Part shown: positions 49,150-58,477 of the stretch, in pieces
Layout of the letters: each line of letters begins with the position of its first letter
Position numbering within the stretch: the stretch's first letter is position 1
Assembly: GCF_025137375.1 (NCBI RefSeq)
Contig: NZ_CP073720.1
Span: 8,518,501-8,582,500 of the forward strand
Length of the DNA: 64,000 bases
DNA from: Dactylosporangium fulvum
GTDB lineage: Bacteria; Actinomycetota; Actinomycetes; Mycobacteriales; Micromonosporaceae
Direction of reading: 5' to 3'
The notes under the pieces: generated by a model
The model's database searches: none
What the model was told of the DNA's origin: nothing
Seen by the model: the letters and a program-made list of their open reading frames with translations, nothing else
Translations under genes and position numbers: made by a program

Positions 49150-52100
49150 GTGTCGGCGATTTCCAGTCAGTGCGCACGCTGCGGCCGCCAGGCAGGCGAG
49201 GGCGACCGGTTCTGTGGCGGATGCGGCGCCGAACTGAGCCCGGCCTGTGTCGCATGCGGTCGCACTCTGAGCCCTGACGCCGCGTTCTGCACCGGCTGCG
49301 GCACCCCGCGCGACGCTGCCGCCGCGGCCCGCAACCTCTCCCGCGCCGAGCGCCCGATGGGCCGCGCGACGGTGCCGATCCCGGTGCCCCGCAGCGAGGA
49401 CCGCCGGCGCATCAGCGTGCTGTTCGTCGACCTCATCGACTTCACGCCGTATGTCGAGCGCGCCGACCCCGAGCTGGTCCGTGAGCTGCAACAGAGCTTC
49501 TTCTCCACCGCCCGGGAGGTCATCGGGCAGTACGGCGGCGTGGTCGAGAAGTACATCGGCGACGCCGTCATGGCGCTCTTCGGCGCCCCGGTCGCGACCG
49601 AGACCGACGCGGTGCGCTGCGTGCGGGCCGGCCTGGAACTGCAGCGCGTCCTGGCCCGCTACGCCAACACCGCCGAGGGTTCCACCGACCGGGCGCTGCG
49701 CTTCCGGGTCGGTGTGGCCACCGGCGAGGCGCTCGTCGACGTCGCCGCGGCCCGTGACGGCGGGCAGGCCATCGTCGCCGGCGACGTGGTCAACACCGCC
49801 TCCCGGCTGCAGTCCCTCGCACCGCCCGGCGGCGTGCTCGTCTGCGGCAGCACCTATGCGCTGACCAAGTCCTCGATCCGCTACGAGGCCCAGCCGCCGG
49901 CCGTGCTGCGCGGCCGGTCCACGCCGACCGAGGTCTGGCTCGCGCTCGCCCCGCTGCGGCGCAACCACCCGGACCGCGAGGCCGGCTCGACCCCGCTGGT
50001 CAACCGCACCCACGAGCTCAGCCTGCTGGTCAACGCGCTGCACCGCGGCCTGCGTGAGCGCACCCCGCAACTGGTCACCGTGCTCGGCCACGCCGGCATC
50101 GGCAAGAGCCGGCTGGTCCACGAGCTGTTCCTGCACGCCGAGCGGCTCTTCGACGCGCCGGTCGCCTGGCGCACCGGCCGCTGCCCGCCGTTCGGGGAGA
50201 ACGTCACGTATGCCGCCCTCGCCGACATCGTCAAGGCGCAGGCGGGCATCCTCGACACCGACAGTGCGGAGACCACCCGGGGGCGGCTCGACACGGCCCT
50301 GGCGACGATCGTGGGCCCGTCGGAGGCCGAGCGGCTCGCCGAGGCACTCAGCCCGCTCGTCGGCCTCGACGGGCCGAAGATGCCCGCCGACGAGACCGAG
50401 TCGGCGTGGCGGCGGTTCGTCGTGGCGCTGGCCGCGCACCGCCCGACCGTGCTCGTCTTCGAGGACCTGCACTGGGCCGACGAGTCGATGATCAGGTTCG
50501 TCGAGCGGCTCGCCGCCTCCGTGCGCGACGTGCCGCTGCTGCTGCTGTGCACGGCGCGTCCGGAGTTCCTGGAGCACAACCCGAGCTGGGCCGGCGCGGT
50601 CGCCGGGTCGGTGACCATCACGCTGCCCCCGCTGCGGGACACCGAGATCGCGACCATGTATGCGCACCTGCTCGGCCAGGCCGCGTTCCCGACCGGCTCG
50701 CTCAGCTCGCTGGTGGAGCTCGCCGACGGCAATCCGCTGTACGCGCTGGAATACACACGCATGCTCGCCGAGCAGGGCAACCTGCGGGCCACCGACGCGC
50801 TCGGCCGGACCCTGCCCATGCCCGACAGCGTCCACGCCGTCATCGCCAACCGGGTCGACCTGCTCGACGCCGCCGACCGGGCCGTCCTGCAGGCCGCCGC
50901 CGTCGTCGGCATGAACTTCTGGCCCGGCGCGGTCGGCGCCGCGATGAGCCGCCCCGCCGACAGCATCGAGCGCTCGCTGCGCCGGCTCGAGCAGCGTGAC
51001 CTCATCCATGAGCAGGCGGCCTCGACGATGGCCGGCCAGACGGAGTACCGCTTCGGCCACGTCCTGGTGCGTGACGTCTGCTACCAGCGGCTCCCCCGCA
51101 CCGAGCGGGTCGCGCGGCACGAGCTGACCGCCGAGTGGCTCGACAGCGTGGCCGCCGACCGGGACACCGACCTGGCCGAGGTGGTGGCCAACCACCGGTA
51201 CACGGCCTACGAGATCGCGCAGTCGCTCGGGCTCGACGCCAAGCGGTACAGCGTGCCCGCCCGCGACGCGCTGCACCGTGCCGCCCGGCGCGCGTATGCG
51301 TTGCACGCGCTCGACGCCGCCACCGCGCACGTCGGCAAGGCCCTGGCGCTGTGCGACGGCGACGCCGATCGCCCGGAGCGGCTGCGCATCGAGCAGCTGG
51401 CCACCGAGATCAGGTTCTACGCCGACCCGCAGGGCTTCCTCGACACGGGCGGCGCCGACCAGCTCGCCGGGCTCGCCGAGCGGCTCTACGCGGCCGGCGA
51501 CCAGGCGGGGGCGGCCCGCGCGTGGACGGTCCGCGGCCAGGCCGCCTGGCTGCGCGCCGACCGGCTCGACGCGCTGTCCTGCCTCGACCGGGCGGTCGAA
51601 CTCTTCGACGAGCTGCCCGATGGCCCGCAGAAGGCCGACGCGTACGCCGAGCTGGGTCGCCTGCACATGTCGAACTTCGAGGTCGAGCCGGCCGTCGCCG
51701 CGGCCAGCGTGGCCGCCGAGATCGCCGACCGCCTCGGCCTGATCGAGGTCGCCACCGGCGCCCGGATCACGATCGGCACGGCACTGTTCCAGGCCGGCGA
51801 CCGGTCCGGGCTGGTCGAACTGCAGTCGGCGCTGGAGGTGTGCCGCGAGCGGCGGCTGCTGTCCGAGCACCGGGCGCTGCGCAACGTCGCCTGGGCGCTG
51901 CTGGAGGACGGCGACTGGACCGCCTCGCAGGCGCTGCTGGAGGACAGCGGCGACGTGGTCCCCGGCAGCCACACCCTCGCCACCGGCTACTCCGAGGCGG
52001 CGCAGACGGCGTATTTCACCGGCGACTGGCCGACCCTGATCCGCGCCGCCGAGGCCGCACTGGCCGAGTCGGGCCTGGAGTGGGATCTGCAGATCGTCGG

Positions 52101-52698
52101 CGTGCACGCCTGGATGAAGATCCTGTCGTCGCTGGAGCCCGTCGGCGACGGCGTCGAGGACCTCCTCGCGGCCGGTCGCCGCAGCGGGTTCTACCGGCTG
52201 CAGTGGACGGTCCTCGGCCAGGGCGCGCTGTGCCGGGCGCTGCAGGGCCGCGAGCAGGAGGCGGAGGCGCTCATCGTCGAGCTCGCCAAGAGCTGGCGCG
52301 AGGTCCGGGCCATCGCCAGCGGCGAGTGGATCGACGCGACGGCACACGCGGCCGTCCTGTCCGGCCGCCCCGCGATGGTGGCGATCCGTGACATGCTGGC
52401 CGACGTCCCCCATCGCACCCCCTGGGTCGAGGCGGCGATGCGGACCATCACGGGCGGCATGGCCTGTCTGGACGGGGACTACGCCAGGGCGGCCGACATG
52501 CACCTGGCCGCGGCCGAGATCTACTGCGAGATCCCGAACGCGTCGGCCCGCACGCTGTCACTGACCTGGGCCGTGCAGGCCCTGGGCCACCTGGGCGACG
52601 AGGACCGCCTGGAGCCGTGGCGCAGTGAGCTGGTCGCGTTCGCCACCCAGGCCGGCGCCCCCCGCCTGCTGGTGCTGGCCGGCCTGCCGCCGATCTAG
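49150..52698 (+). CDS. Zinc-ribbon / class III adenylate cyclase / AAA ATPase / TPR signalling protein
   Basis: A 1182-residue multidomain protein. Residues 1-55 hold a double zinc ribbon (CARCG, CGGCG, CVACG, CTGCG). Residues ~85-265 are a class III cyclase with ISVLFVDLIDFT, EKYIGDAVMALFG and VAGDVVNTASRLQ; both metal Asp, the Lys and Asp of ATP selection and the transition-state Asn and Arg are present, so it should make cAMP. A STAND-like ATPase follows (GHAGIGKSRLV, LVFEDLHWADES), then about 600 residues of TPR-like helices. The GTG at 49150 has GAGG upstream. It lies downstream of a Crp/Fnr regulator. Confidence 0.9.
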   Translation: MSAISSQCARCGRQAGEGDRFCGGCGAELSPACVACGRTLSPDAAFCTGCGTPRDAAAAARNLSRAERPMGRATVPIPVPRSEDRRRISVLFVDLIDFTPYVERADPELVRELQQSFFSTAREVIGQYGGVVEKYIGDAVMALFGAPVATETDAVRCVRAGLELQRVLARYANTAEGSTDRALRFRVGVATGEALVDVAAARDGGQAIVAGDVVNTASRLQSLAPPGGVLVCGSTYALTKSSIRYEAQPPAVLRGRSTPTEVWLALAPLRRNHPDREAGSTPLVNRTHELSLLVNALHRGLRERTPQLVTVLGHAGIGKSRLVHELFLHAERLFDAPVAWRTGRCPPFGENVTYAALADIVKAQAGILDTDSAETTRGRLDTALATIVGPSEAERLAEALSPLVGLDGPKMPADETESAWRRFVVALAAHRPTVLVFEDLHWADESMIRFVERLAASVRDVPLLLLCTARPEFLEHNPSWAGAVAGSVTITLPPLRDTEIATMYAHLLGQAAFPTGSLSSLVELADGNPLYALEYTRMLAEQGNLRATDALGRTLPMPDSVHAVIANRVDLLDAADRAVLQAAAVVGMNFWPGAVGAAMSRPADSIERSLRRLEQRDLIHEQAASTMAGQTEYRFGHVLVRDVCYQRLPRTERVARHELTAEWLDSVAADRDTDLAEVVANHRYTAYEIAQSLGLDAKRYSVPARDALHRAARRAYALHALDAATAHVGKALALCDGDADRPERLRIEQLATEIRFYADPQGFLDTGGADQLAGLAERLYAAGDQAGAARAWTVRGQAAWLRADRLDALSCLDRAVELFDELPDGPQKADAYAELGRLHMSNFEVEPAVAAASVAAEIADRLGLIEVATGARITIGTALFQAGDRSGLVELQSALEVCRERRLLSEHRALRNVAWALLEDGDWTASQALLEDSGDVVPGSHTLATGYSEAAQTAYFTGDWPTLIRAAEAALAESGLEWDLQIVGVHAWMKILSSLEPVGDGVEDLLAAGRRSGFYRLQWTVLGQGALCRALQGREQEAEALIVELAKSWREVRAIASGEWIDATAHAAVLSGRPAMVAIRDMLADVPHRTPWVEAAMRTITGGMACLDGDYARAADMHLAAAEIYCEIPNASARTLSLTWAVQALGHLGDEDRLEPWRSELVAFATQAGAPRLLVLAGLPPI

Positions 52699-53403
52699 TC
52701 ACACCGCGACCGGCTCGGCGGGCTTGGGGTCCGCGGCGCTCTTGACCTTCTGCGCGTACATGTCGATGTACTCGCGGCCGGAGAGGACCATCAGCTCGTA
52801 CATGATCTCGTCCGTCACCGCGCGCTCGATGAACCGGTCGCCCGACATTCCGGCATACCGGGAGAAGCCGAGCGGCGGGCCGAACTTGATGTGCACCCGC
52901 TTGAGGTTCGGCAGCCTCTGGCCGATCGGTTGCACTTTGTCCATGTTCATCATCGCCACGGGCACCACCGGAGCGCCCGACTCCAGCGCGAGCCTTGCCA
53001 CGCCGGTCTTGCCCCGGTAGAGCCGCCCGTCGGGTGAGCGCGTGCCTTCGGGGTAAATGCCGAAGATGCCGCCCTCACGCAGGATCTTCAGCCCGACCTC
53101 GAGGGCGGCGCGCGCCGCCTTGCCGCCGGAGCGGTCGATGGGGACCTGGCCGGTGCCCGCGAAGAAGAGCTTGGTGAGCCAGCCCTTCAGCCCCTTTCCG
53201 GTGAAGTACTCCGACTTGGCCGGGAAGGTGACCCGGCGCCGGACACTCAGGGGCATGAAGATCGAGTCGGCGAACGAGAGGTGGTTGCTGGCGATGATCA
53301 CCGGACCCTCGGCAGGGACGTGCTCCAGCCCTTCGACCTTCGGACGGAAGATGAGCTTCAACCAAGGCCCGAGGACGATGTACTTCAGGACCCAATAGAG
53401 CAC
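52699..53403 (-). CDS. 1-acyl-sn-glycerol-3-phosphate acyltransferase (PlsC family)
   Basis: A 234-residue acyltransferase: an N-terminal hydrophobic segment YWVLKYIVLGPWLKLIF, IASNHLSFADSIFMP (NHxxxxD), GQVPIDRSGG, GIYPEGTRSPDG (EGTRS) and VVPVAMMN. It makes phosphatidic acid, or a relative of it, at the membrane. It matches Rv2182c in family, strand and place in the mycobacterial order. The GTG at 53403 has GAAAGG upstream. Its stop codon abuts the convergent cyclase stop. Confidence 0.92.
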   Translation of the reverse strand: MLYWVLKYIVLGPWLKLIFRPKVEGLEHVPAEGPVIIASNHLSFADSIFMPLSVRRRVTFPAKSEYFTGKGLKGWLTKLFFAGTGQVPIDRSGGKAARAALEVGLKILREGGIFGIYPEGTRSPDGRLYRGKTGVARLALESGAPVVPVAMMNMDKVQPIGQRLPNLKRVHIKFGPPLGFSRYAGMSGDRFIERAVTDEIMYELMVLSGREYIDMYAQKVKSAADPKPAEPVAV

Positions 53404-53580
53404 GGCCAGCCTTTCAAGATCGCGCGACAATCGGTGATGACCGTCGCAATGAGCGTACGAAGCAGTACGGCACACCACAACGCACTCCCGGAAGCACGCC
53501 CGGGCATGTCAGGATTTCGGTCAGCGGTAAGTTCGCGGCGCACCCGGAGTCGCGAGGGCCACCGCGGGGAGGGGCGAGCT

Positions 53581-54480
53581 GTGCCAGGGGGTGGGGCGCG
53601 GCGCGGCCGGCGGGACAACGGCCTGGTAGCGCAGGAATACGCAGTGGTCGGCGACGTCGATCCCCGGGTCGGGGAGCACCTCCTCGACGTGTTGGCGGCC
53701 GGCGGGATCGCCGCATACCTTCAGCCTGCCACCGATCTGCATCCGGTGACCCGCACCACCACACTGCCCGCCCGGCCCACCGACCGGCTCTACGCTGATC
53801 GGGAGCACCTCGCAACGGCACGGGACTATCTGGCCCAGCTCACCTCCGTGCCCGAGCAGCACACCCCGCCCGCCGAGGCCGCCCAGCCGGCCACGGCGTC
53901 ACCCACCCCGCCGACCTCCCGTGACATGCCGCCGTCCCGCGAGAAGCCCTCGCCGGAGGTGTCCAACCAGGAGGCGTCCTCGCAGGAGGCCAAGACGAGC
54001 CGCAAGTCCGACGACGAGACGTTCGCCAGCATCATCGCGGGCTTCCACACCACCGTCGACCCCACCTCCGCCCCTTGGCCCGCCGCCGAGGACCTCGACT
54101 CGTCGAGCAGCACCGTCCCCGACATGGACACCGAGCCGGCCCCCCGCACGCCGCTGCGCCGGCCCTCGGACGCGGTGGACCGGTCGCTGCTGGACAGCCT
54201 CGACACGTTCGGCGCGGACCTGCCGGATGAGGAAGAGGAGGGGTATACGCCGCCGCCCCCGCCCCCGCTGCCCAAGATCGCGCCGTCGACCATGCTGGCG
54301 GTGGTGGCCCTGATCGCCGGCCTGCTGCTGCTCTTCTGGCCGGACCTGCTCCCGCTCGGCGCGCAGACGACCCTGTTCCTGGGTTTCGCGGCGGTGCTGG
54401 CCGGGTTCGTCACGCTGATCCTCCGGCTGCGCCCGGGCGACGAGGAGGACGACGACCCGGACAACGGCGCCAAGGTCTGA
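53581..54480 (+). CDS. Putative membrane protein with N-terminal DUF2007-like segment
   Basis: A 299-residue protein. Residues ~20-85 (AVVGDVDPRVGEHLLDVLAAGGIAAYLQPATD, then DRLYADREHLATARDYLAQL) resemble small DUF2007-type domains. A 110-residue acidic, Ser/Pro-rich linker follows, then PPPPPPLPK and two C-terminal helices (STMLAVVALIAGLLLLFWPDLLPL, TTLFLGFAAVLAGFVTLIL) and an acidic tail. GGGGAGGGG before the GTG at 53581 supports the start. Function unknown. Confidence 0.7.
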   Translation: MPGGGARRGRRDNGLVAQEYAVVGDVDPRVGEHLLDVLAAGGIAAYLQPATDLHPVTRTTTLPARPTDRLYADREHLATARDYLAQLTSVPEQHTPPAEAAQPATASPTPPTSRDMPPSREKPSPEVSNQEASSQEAKTSRKSDDETFASIIAGFHTTVDPTSAPWPAAEDLDSSSSTVPDMDTEPAPRTPLRRPSDAVDRSLLDSLDTFGADLPDEEEEGYTPPPPPPLPKIAPSTMLAVVALIAGLLLLFWPDLLPLGAQTTLFLGFAAVLAGFVTLILRLRPGDEEDDDPDNGAKV

Positions 54481-54496
54481 GCACTCCCCCGGGCGC

Positions 54497-55297
54497 TCAG
54501 CGGGACTTTTCCAGCCAATCCAGGATCGCGTCGATGGGCTCCTGCCAACGCGCGTCCAGCATCAGGTCGTGGCCCATGCCCGGGAACAGCAGCGGGGAGC
54601 CGCCGTAGCGGCGGGCCACCCACTCCAGCGCCGAGCCGGACACCACCCTGTCGTCCGGACTGCCCACCACCAGGACCGGCGGGTCGCCCACCGGCGGCTC
54701 CGGCTGGCGGCGGCGGATGAGCTGCCGCTGGGTGGCGGCCGGCACGCGTTGGAGGCGCTTCGCGTACGACTGCGCGAGGTTTGCCGGCAGACCGCGGCTG
54801 AACAGCTGGGAGGACCGCAGCGACACCCGGCCGCCGAACAGGCCCGGCAGCGTGCCGGCCGGGTTGCGGCGCAGCATGCCGAATGCCGTGCCCATGCCGC
54901 CGAAGACGGGCGACACCAGGACGCCGGCCCGGGCCGGGTAGCGGGCGAGCGCCTGCGCCACGACCAGCGCGCCGGCGCCGTGTCCCACCAGCACCGCCTG
55001 CTTCGGCAGCGAGGCGGCGACCTGCGTGACGTCGTGGACGTAGTCGCGCAGCCGTGCCTGCGGGAAGGGCCCGCTGCCGCCGTGACCGCGCAGGCTCATC
55101 GCATAGGCCGGGAACCCGCGCCCGGCGGTGTGCTCCAGCCAGTGCTGGGCGAACGCCCAGGCGGCGTGGCCGTAGCCGGGGACGAACAGGACCGGCGGGC
55201 CCTGCTCACCGGCGTCGGGAACGGCGTCGAGGACCTCACGCCGCACCGGCACCGGGGGGTTCGACCACTCGTCCGAGCGCATCACGCGCGTGCTCAA
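54497..55297 (-). CDS. Alpha/beta-hydrolase-fold protein with no nucleophile serine
   Basis: A 266-residue protein with the hydrolase layout: VLFVPGYGHAAWAFAQHW (oxyanion region), SLRGHGGSGP, QAVLVGHGAGALVVAQAL at the nucleophile elbow, VLVVGSPDDRVVSG with the acid and FPGMGHDLML with the His. The elbow reads GHGAG, so the usual Ser is Gly and classical hydrolysis is not expected. The TTG at 55297 overlaps the monooxygenase stop (TTGA) and has GGAGG seven bases upstream; an ATG at 55282 is the alternative. Confidence 0.82.
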   Translation of the reverse strand: MSTRVMRSDEWSNPPVPVRREVLDAVPDAGEQGPPVLFVPGYGHAAWAFAQHWLEHTAGRGFPAYAMSLRGHGGSGPFPQARLRDYVHDVTQVAASLPKQAVLVGHGAGALVVAQALARYPARAGVLVSPVFGGMGTAFGMLRRNPAGTLPGLFGGRVSLRSSQLFSRGLPANLAQSYAKRLQRVPAATQRQLIRRRQPEPPVGDPPVLVVGSPDDRVVSGSALEWVARRYGGSPLLFPGMGHDLMLDARWQEPIDAILDWLEKSR

Positions 55298-56718
55298 CGG
55301 ACCGCCTCCAGCTCGTGCAGGGCCTTCTCCAGCTCACGCAGGTACACGAAATGGCTCACCTCGAACCAGTGCCGCGTGGAGTCGGTGACCTTGCCCTGGG
55401 TGTACCGCCGGTCGCCCTCCTGCCGCAGCCTGGCCCAGATCGCCCTCGACCGGTCCGGCGCGGCGTCGAGGACGCGGAGCCACTGCGCGATGAACACCGT
55501 CTGCCAGTGCGACAGCGTGAACAGTGCCGAGTCGGGCTGCAGGAGCCCCGTGACGGCGAGGGTCGGGTGGCTGCGCGACAGCATCTGCAGCGCGAGCCGC
55601 GGCCGGCCGGCGGCGTCCATCGACAGCAGTTCCGGGGCGAGAAACTCGAACTTCGGCAGGTAGCCGGTCGCGAAGACCACCAGATCCGGGTCGACCACCC
55701 GCCCGTCGGCGAGGGTCACCTCCATCCGGTCGAAGTGCTTCACGTCCGGCACGGAGGTGATGCCGCCGTGCCCGAGGTAATACGGCAGCTGGCTGTTGAC
55801 CAGCGGATGCATCTCGAGGATGCCGTGGTCCGGCTTCGGCAGGCCGAACCGGGTGAGGTCGCCGACCGTCATCTTGATCGTGCGGTGCAGCAGCCACTGG
55901 CGCAGCTTGAACGGCAGGCGCATCGCCAGGATCCGGTCGTTGACCTGGTCGGCGGGGCGGCCGAGCGCGAACTTCGGCGCGTACCAGTAGCCGCGCCGGG
56001 TCGAGTGCCAGCACTTCGCCGCCTGCTGGGCCGCCTCGACGGCGATGTCACAGCCGGTGTTGCCGGCCCCGACGACGAGCACCTTCTTGCCGCGCAGCTG
56101 TGCGGCGTCCTTGTACTGGCTGGCGTGGATCACCTTGCCGCGGAAGTCAGCCAGCCCTTCGTACTCCGGCATCTTCGGCGACCAGTTGTGGCCGTTGGCG
56201 GCGACCACGGCCGCGTAGCGCATGGTGCGCGGCGCGCCGCCCCGCGAGCCCCGGACGGTGACGTCCCACCGCGGCGGGCCGCCGCCGGCGTCCTCGGCCG
56301 GCTCCACCCGGGCCACCTCGGTGCCGAACCAGATGTGGTCGCGCAGCGAGAAGTGGTCGGCGTAGCGCTCGAAGTAGGCGAGCAGCTGCGAGTGGTGCGG
56401 GTAGTCCGGCCAGTCGTCCGGCATCGGGAAGTCGGGGAACTGCGTGAAGGGCTTCGATGAGATGAGGTGCGTGCTGGCGTAGACCGGGCTGCGGTCGTGC
56501 CGCCAGTTCCACCCGCCGCCGACGCCCGTCTCCCGCTCGTAGCAGTCGACGCCGAACCCTGCCTCGCGGAGGTTCTTGATCGCGGTCAACCCGGTCCCGC
56601 CTGCGCCGATGACGCAGACGGTGTCGCCGCGGTCGTAGACCGGCTCCCCGTCGCGCCAATGGGTCGCGTTGCCGGCGGGCTCCTCGGCGAAGCCGTCGAA
56701 TCCGCTGTCGGAACTCAC
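55294..56718 (-). CDS. Flavin-containing monooxygenase
   Basis: A 474-residue enzyme: FAD motif VCVIGAGGTGLTAIKNLREAG, the FMO/BVMO region WRHDRSPVYASTHLISSKPFTQFPDFPMP, NADPH motif VLVVGAGNTGCDIAVEAA and FATGYLPKFEFL. It oxidises soft nucleophiles or ketones with NADPH and O2; the substrate is unknown. GGGGAG seven bases before the GTG at 56718 sets the start. It overlaps the hydrolase-like gene, so the two may act on one metabolite. Confidence 0.9.
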   Translation of the reverse strand: MSSDSGFDGFAEEPAGNATHWRDGEPVYDRGDTVCVIGAGGTGLTAIKNLREAGFGVDCYERETGVGGGWNWRHDRSPVYASTHLISSKPFTQFPDFPMPDDWPDYPHHSQLLAYFERYADHFSLRDHIWFGTEVARVEPAEDAGGGPPRWDVTVRGSRGGAPRTMRYAAVVAANGHNWSPKMPEYEGLADFRGKVIHASQYKDAAQLRGKKVLVVGAGNTGCDIAVEAAQQAAKCWHSTRRGYWYAPKFALGRPADQVNDRILAMRLPFKLRQWLLHRTIKMTVGDLTRFGLPKPDHGILEMHPLVNSQLPYYLGHGGITSVPDVKHFDRMEVTLADGRVVDPDLVVFATGYLPKFEFLAPELLSMDAAGRPRLALQMLSRSHPTLAVTGLLQPDSALFTLSHWQTVFIAQWLRVLDAAPDRSRAIWARLRQEGDRRYTQGKVTDSTRHWFEVSHFVYLRELEKALHELEAVR

Positions 56719-56788
56719 CCGTCGTCTCCCCACTGCACCGGTATGCGCGCAGATCCTCGTCCGGTGGAGGGGGGTTTGTCCAGTCCGA

Positions 56789-57460
56789 CTAGTCGATCTC
56801 CAGGTCGACCACGACGGGGAAGTGGTCGCTCGCGGCATGGGCCTGCGGGGTGTCGACGACGTCGTACTGCAGCACACGCATCCGCGGATCGGCGAACACC
56901 GCGTCGATGCGGTCCCGGGGAGCCGTGCACGGGAACGTGTGCCGCTCGTCCTCGCCGGCGGCGTCGGCGAGGCCGTCGGCGATCATCCGCCAGGCGGCCC
57001 CGCCCGAGTTCTCGTTGAGGTCGCCGCCGAACACCACCGGCTCGGCGACCTCGTTGAGGTACTTCTTCAGCAGCGCCGCCTGATGCGGGCGCTCGTTGGC
57101 GTCGGTGGACAGGTGCGAGCCGACCGCCACGAAGGTCGAGCGGCCGACGCGGCAGCGCACGAACGCCGCGCCGCGCATGTGGCGGCCCGGCGTCAGCGGA
57201 TACTGCACGTTCCAGTTCTCGACGGCCCGCACCCGCAGGTTGGTGAGGATCAGGTTGCCCAGCGACGGCAGCCCTCCCCCGCCGATCACCAGGTCGAAGT
57301 CGCGCGCCAGGTCGGCCGACTTCTGCCGCCAGCGGAACCGGCGGGGCGCCTCCTGCAGGATCGCGACGTCGGGCGCGACCTCCCGGACGACCGACGCGAG
57401 CGCGCGCCGGTCGTCCCGAAGCGAGTGCAGGTTGTACGAGAGCACGCGCACCTTCGTCAT
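56789..57460 (-). CDS. Endonuclease/exonuclease/phosphatase family protein
   Basis: A 223-residue soluble EEP domain: VRVLSYNLHSLRDD, VAILQEAPRRFRW (Glu), VAVGSHLSTDANE (His), VVFGGDLNENSGG (Asp, Asn) and RIDAVFADP, then ASDHFPVVVDLEI (Asp-His). The set of metal and catalytic residues is complete. It may act on DNA ends or phosphoesters. AAGGAGG lies 11 nt before the ATG, somewhat far. It lies between the monooxygenase and the glucokinase on the same strand. Confidence 0.87.
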   Translation of the reverse strand: MTKVRVLSYNLHSLRDDRRALASVVREVAPDVAILQEAPRRFRWRQKSADLARDFDLVIGGGGLPSLGNLILTNLRVRAVENWNVQYPLTPGRHMRGAAFVRCRVGRSTFVAVGSHLSTDANERPHQAALLKKYLNEVAEPVVFGGDLNENSGGAAWRMIADGLADAAGEDERHTFPCTAPRDRIDAVFADPRMRVLQYDVVDTPQAHAASDHFPVVVDLEID

Positions 57461-57507
57461 GGCGTCAGCTTCCTCCTTGCCGGTCGACGCCTTCGGCGCT
57501 GGACCTC

Positions 57508-58452
57508 TTACACCCGGGCGAGGTCCGCCGCCCCGACGACACCGGCCAGGTTGCCCATCAGCGCGGGGCGCACCTCGGCGACCGGCAGCCGGCCGCGCTG
57601 GGCGAGTTGCTCCTCGTAGCTGGCCCGCGCCGGCTTCATCAGCAGGTCGCCGGCGTCGATCACGCCGCCGCCGACCACGATGACCTGCGAGTCCAGGACC
57701 TGCACGATGTCGGCGAACGCGACACCCAGCCAGCGGCCGACCTGCTCGAACGCGGCGATCGCGACCGGGTCGCCGGCCCGCGCCGCCTGGGTGATCGCCG
57801 GGCCGTCGATCTTGTCGACCTCGCCGCCGACCAGGTTGAGCAGCTGCTCGGCGGCCTCGGGCCGCTCGCGGGCGTCGGCGCGGGCGAAACGGACGAGGGC
57901 CCGGCCGCTCGCGTACTGCTCCAGGCAGCCGTGCCGGCCGCAGCCGCACGGGTGGCCGTTGGGGACCATCAGCGCGTGACCGAGCTCGCCGGCGATGCCG
58001 TGTGCGCCGCGGATGAGGTTGCCACCGATGACGATGCCGCCGCCGATGCCGGTGCCGACGGTGAACAGGACCATCGAGTCGTCGGCGTCGTGCGCGGCGC
58101 CGAACCGGAACTCCGCCCAGGCCGCGACGTTGCCGTCGTTCTCGACCACGCAGGGCAGCCCGACGGCGGCGACGATCTTGTCGCGCAGCGGCTCGTTGCG
58201 CCAGGCGAGGTTGGGCGCGAACTGCACGATCGACCGCGTGGCGTCGATCCAGCCGGCCGCGCCGATACCGACGGCGTCGACCGGGTGCGACGCGGCCAGC
58301 TCCTTGATCACGTCGATGATCCGGTCGGCCGTCTCACCCGGGTCCTGCGCGGGCGTGTCGCGCCGCGTCTGCGCGAGCACGTCACCCGCGGAGTCGACGA
58401 CACCGCCGAGCACCTTGGTTCCGCCGATGTCGACGCCGATGGTCAGCCCCAC
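57508..58452 (-). CDS. glk: ROK-family glucokinase
   Basis: A 314-residue sugar kinase: VGLTIGVDIGGTKVLGGVVD (phosphate loop), VENDGNVAAWAEFRFGAA (catalytic Asp), VLFTVGTGIGGGIVIGGNLIRGAHGIAGELGHALM (ExGH) and PCGCGRHGCLEQYASG (the ROK zinc site CxCGxxGCxE). It phosphorylates glucose; ROK glucokinases are the main glucose kinases in actinomycetes and link to carbon catabolite control. AGAGGAG lies upstream of the GTG at 58452. Confidence 0.93.
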   Translation of the reverse strand: MGLTIGVDIGGTKVLGGVVDSAGDVLAQTRRDTPAQDPGETADRIIDVIKELAASHPVDAVGIGAAGWIDATRSIVQFAPNLAWRNEPLRDKIVAAVGLPCVVENDGNVAAWAEFRFGAAHDADDSMVLFTVGTGIGGGIVIGGNLIRGAHGIAGELGHALMVPNGHPCGCGRHGCLEQYASGRALVRFARADARERPEAAEQLLNLVGGEVDKIDGPAITQAARAGDPVAIAAFEQVGRWLGVAFADIVQVLDSQVIVVGGGVIDAGDLLMKPARASYEEQLAQRGRLPVAEVRPALMGNLAGVVGAADLARV

Positions 58453-58477
58453 TGCGGCAGGCTCCTCTCGTTCTGGC

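Noticed and set aside
48961..52503. 1180-codon minus-strand frame opposite the cyclase gene
   Set aside because: Shadow frame; the plus strand carries cyclase, ATPase and zinc-ribbon motifs, while this translation is a low-complexity Gly/Arg/Asp/Gln mix.
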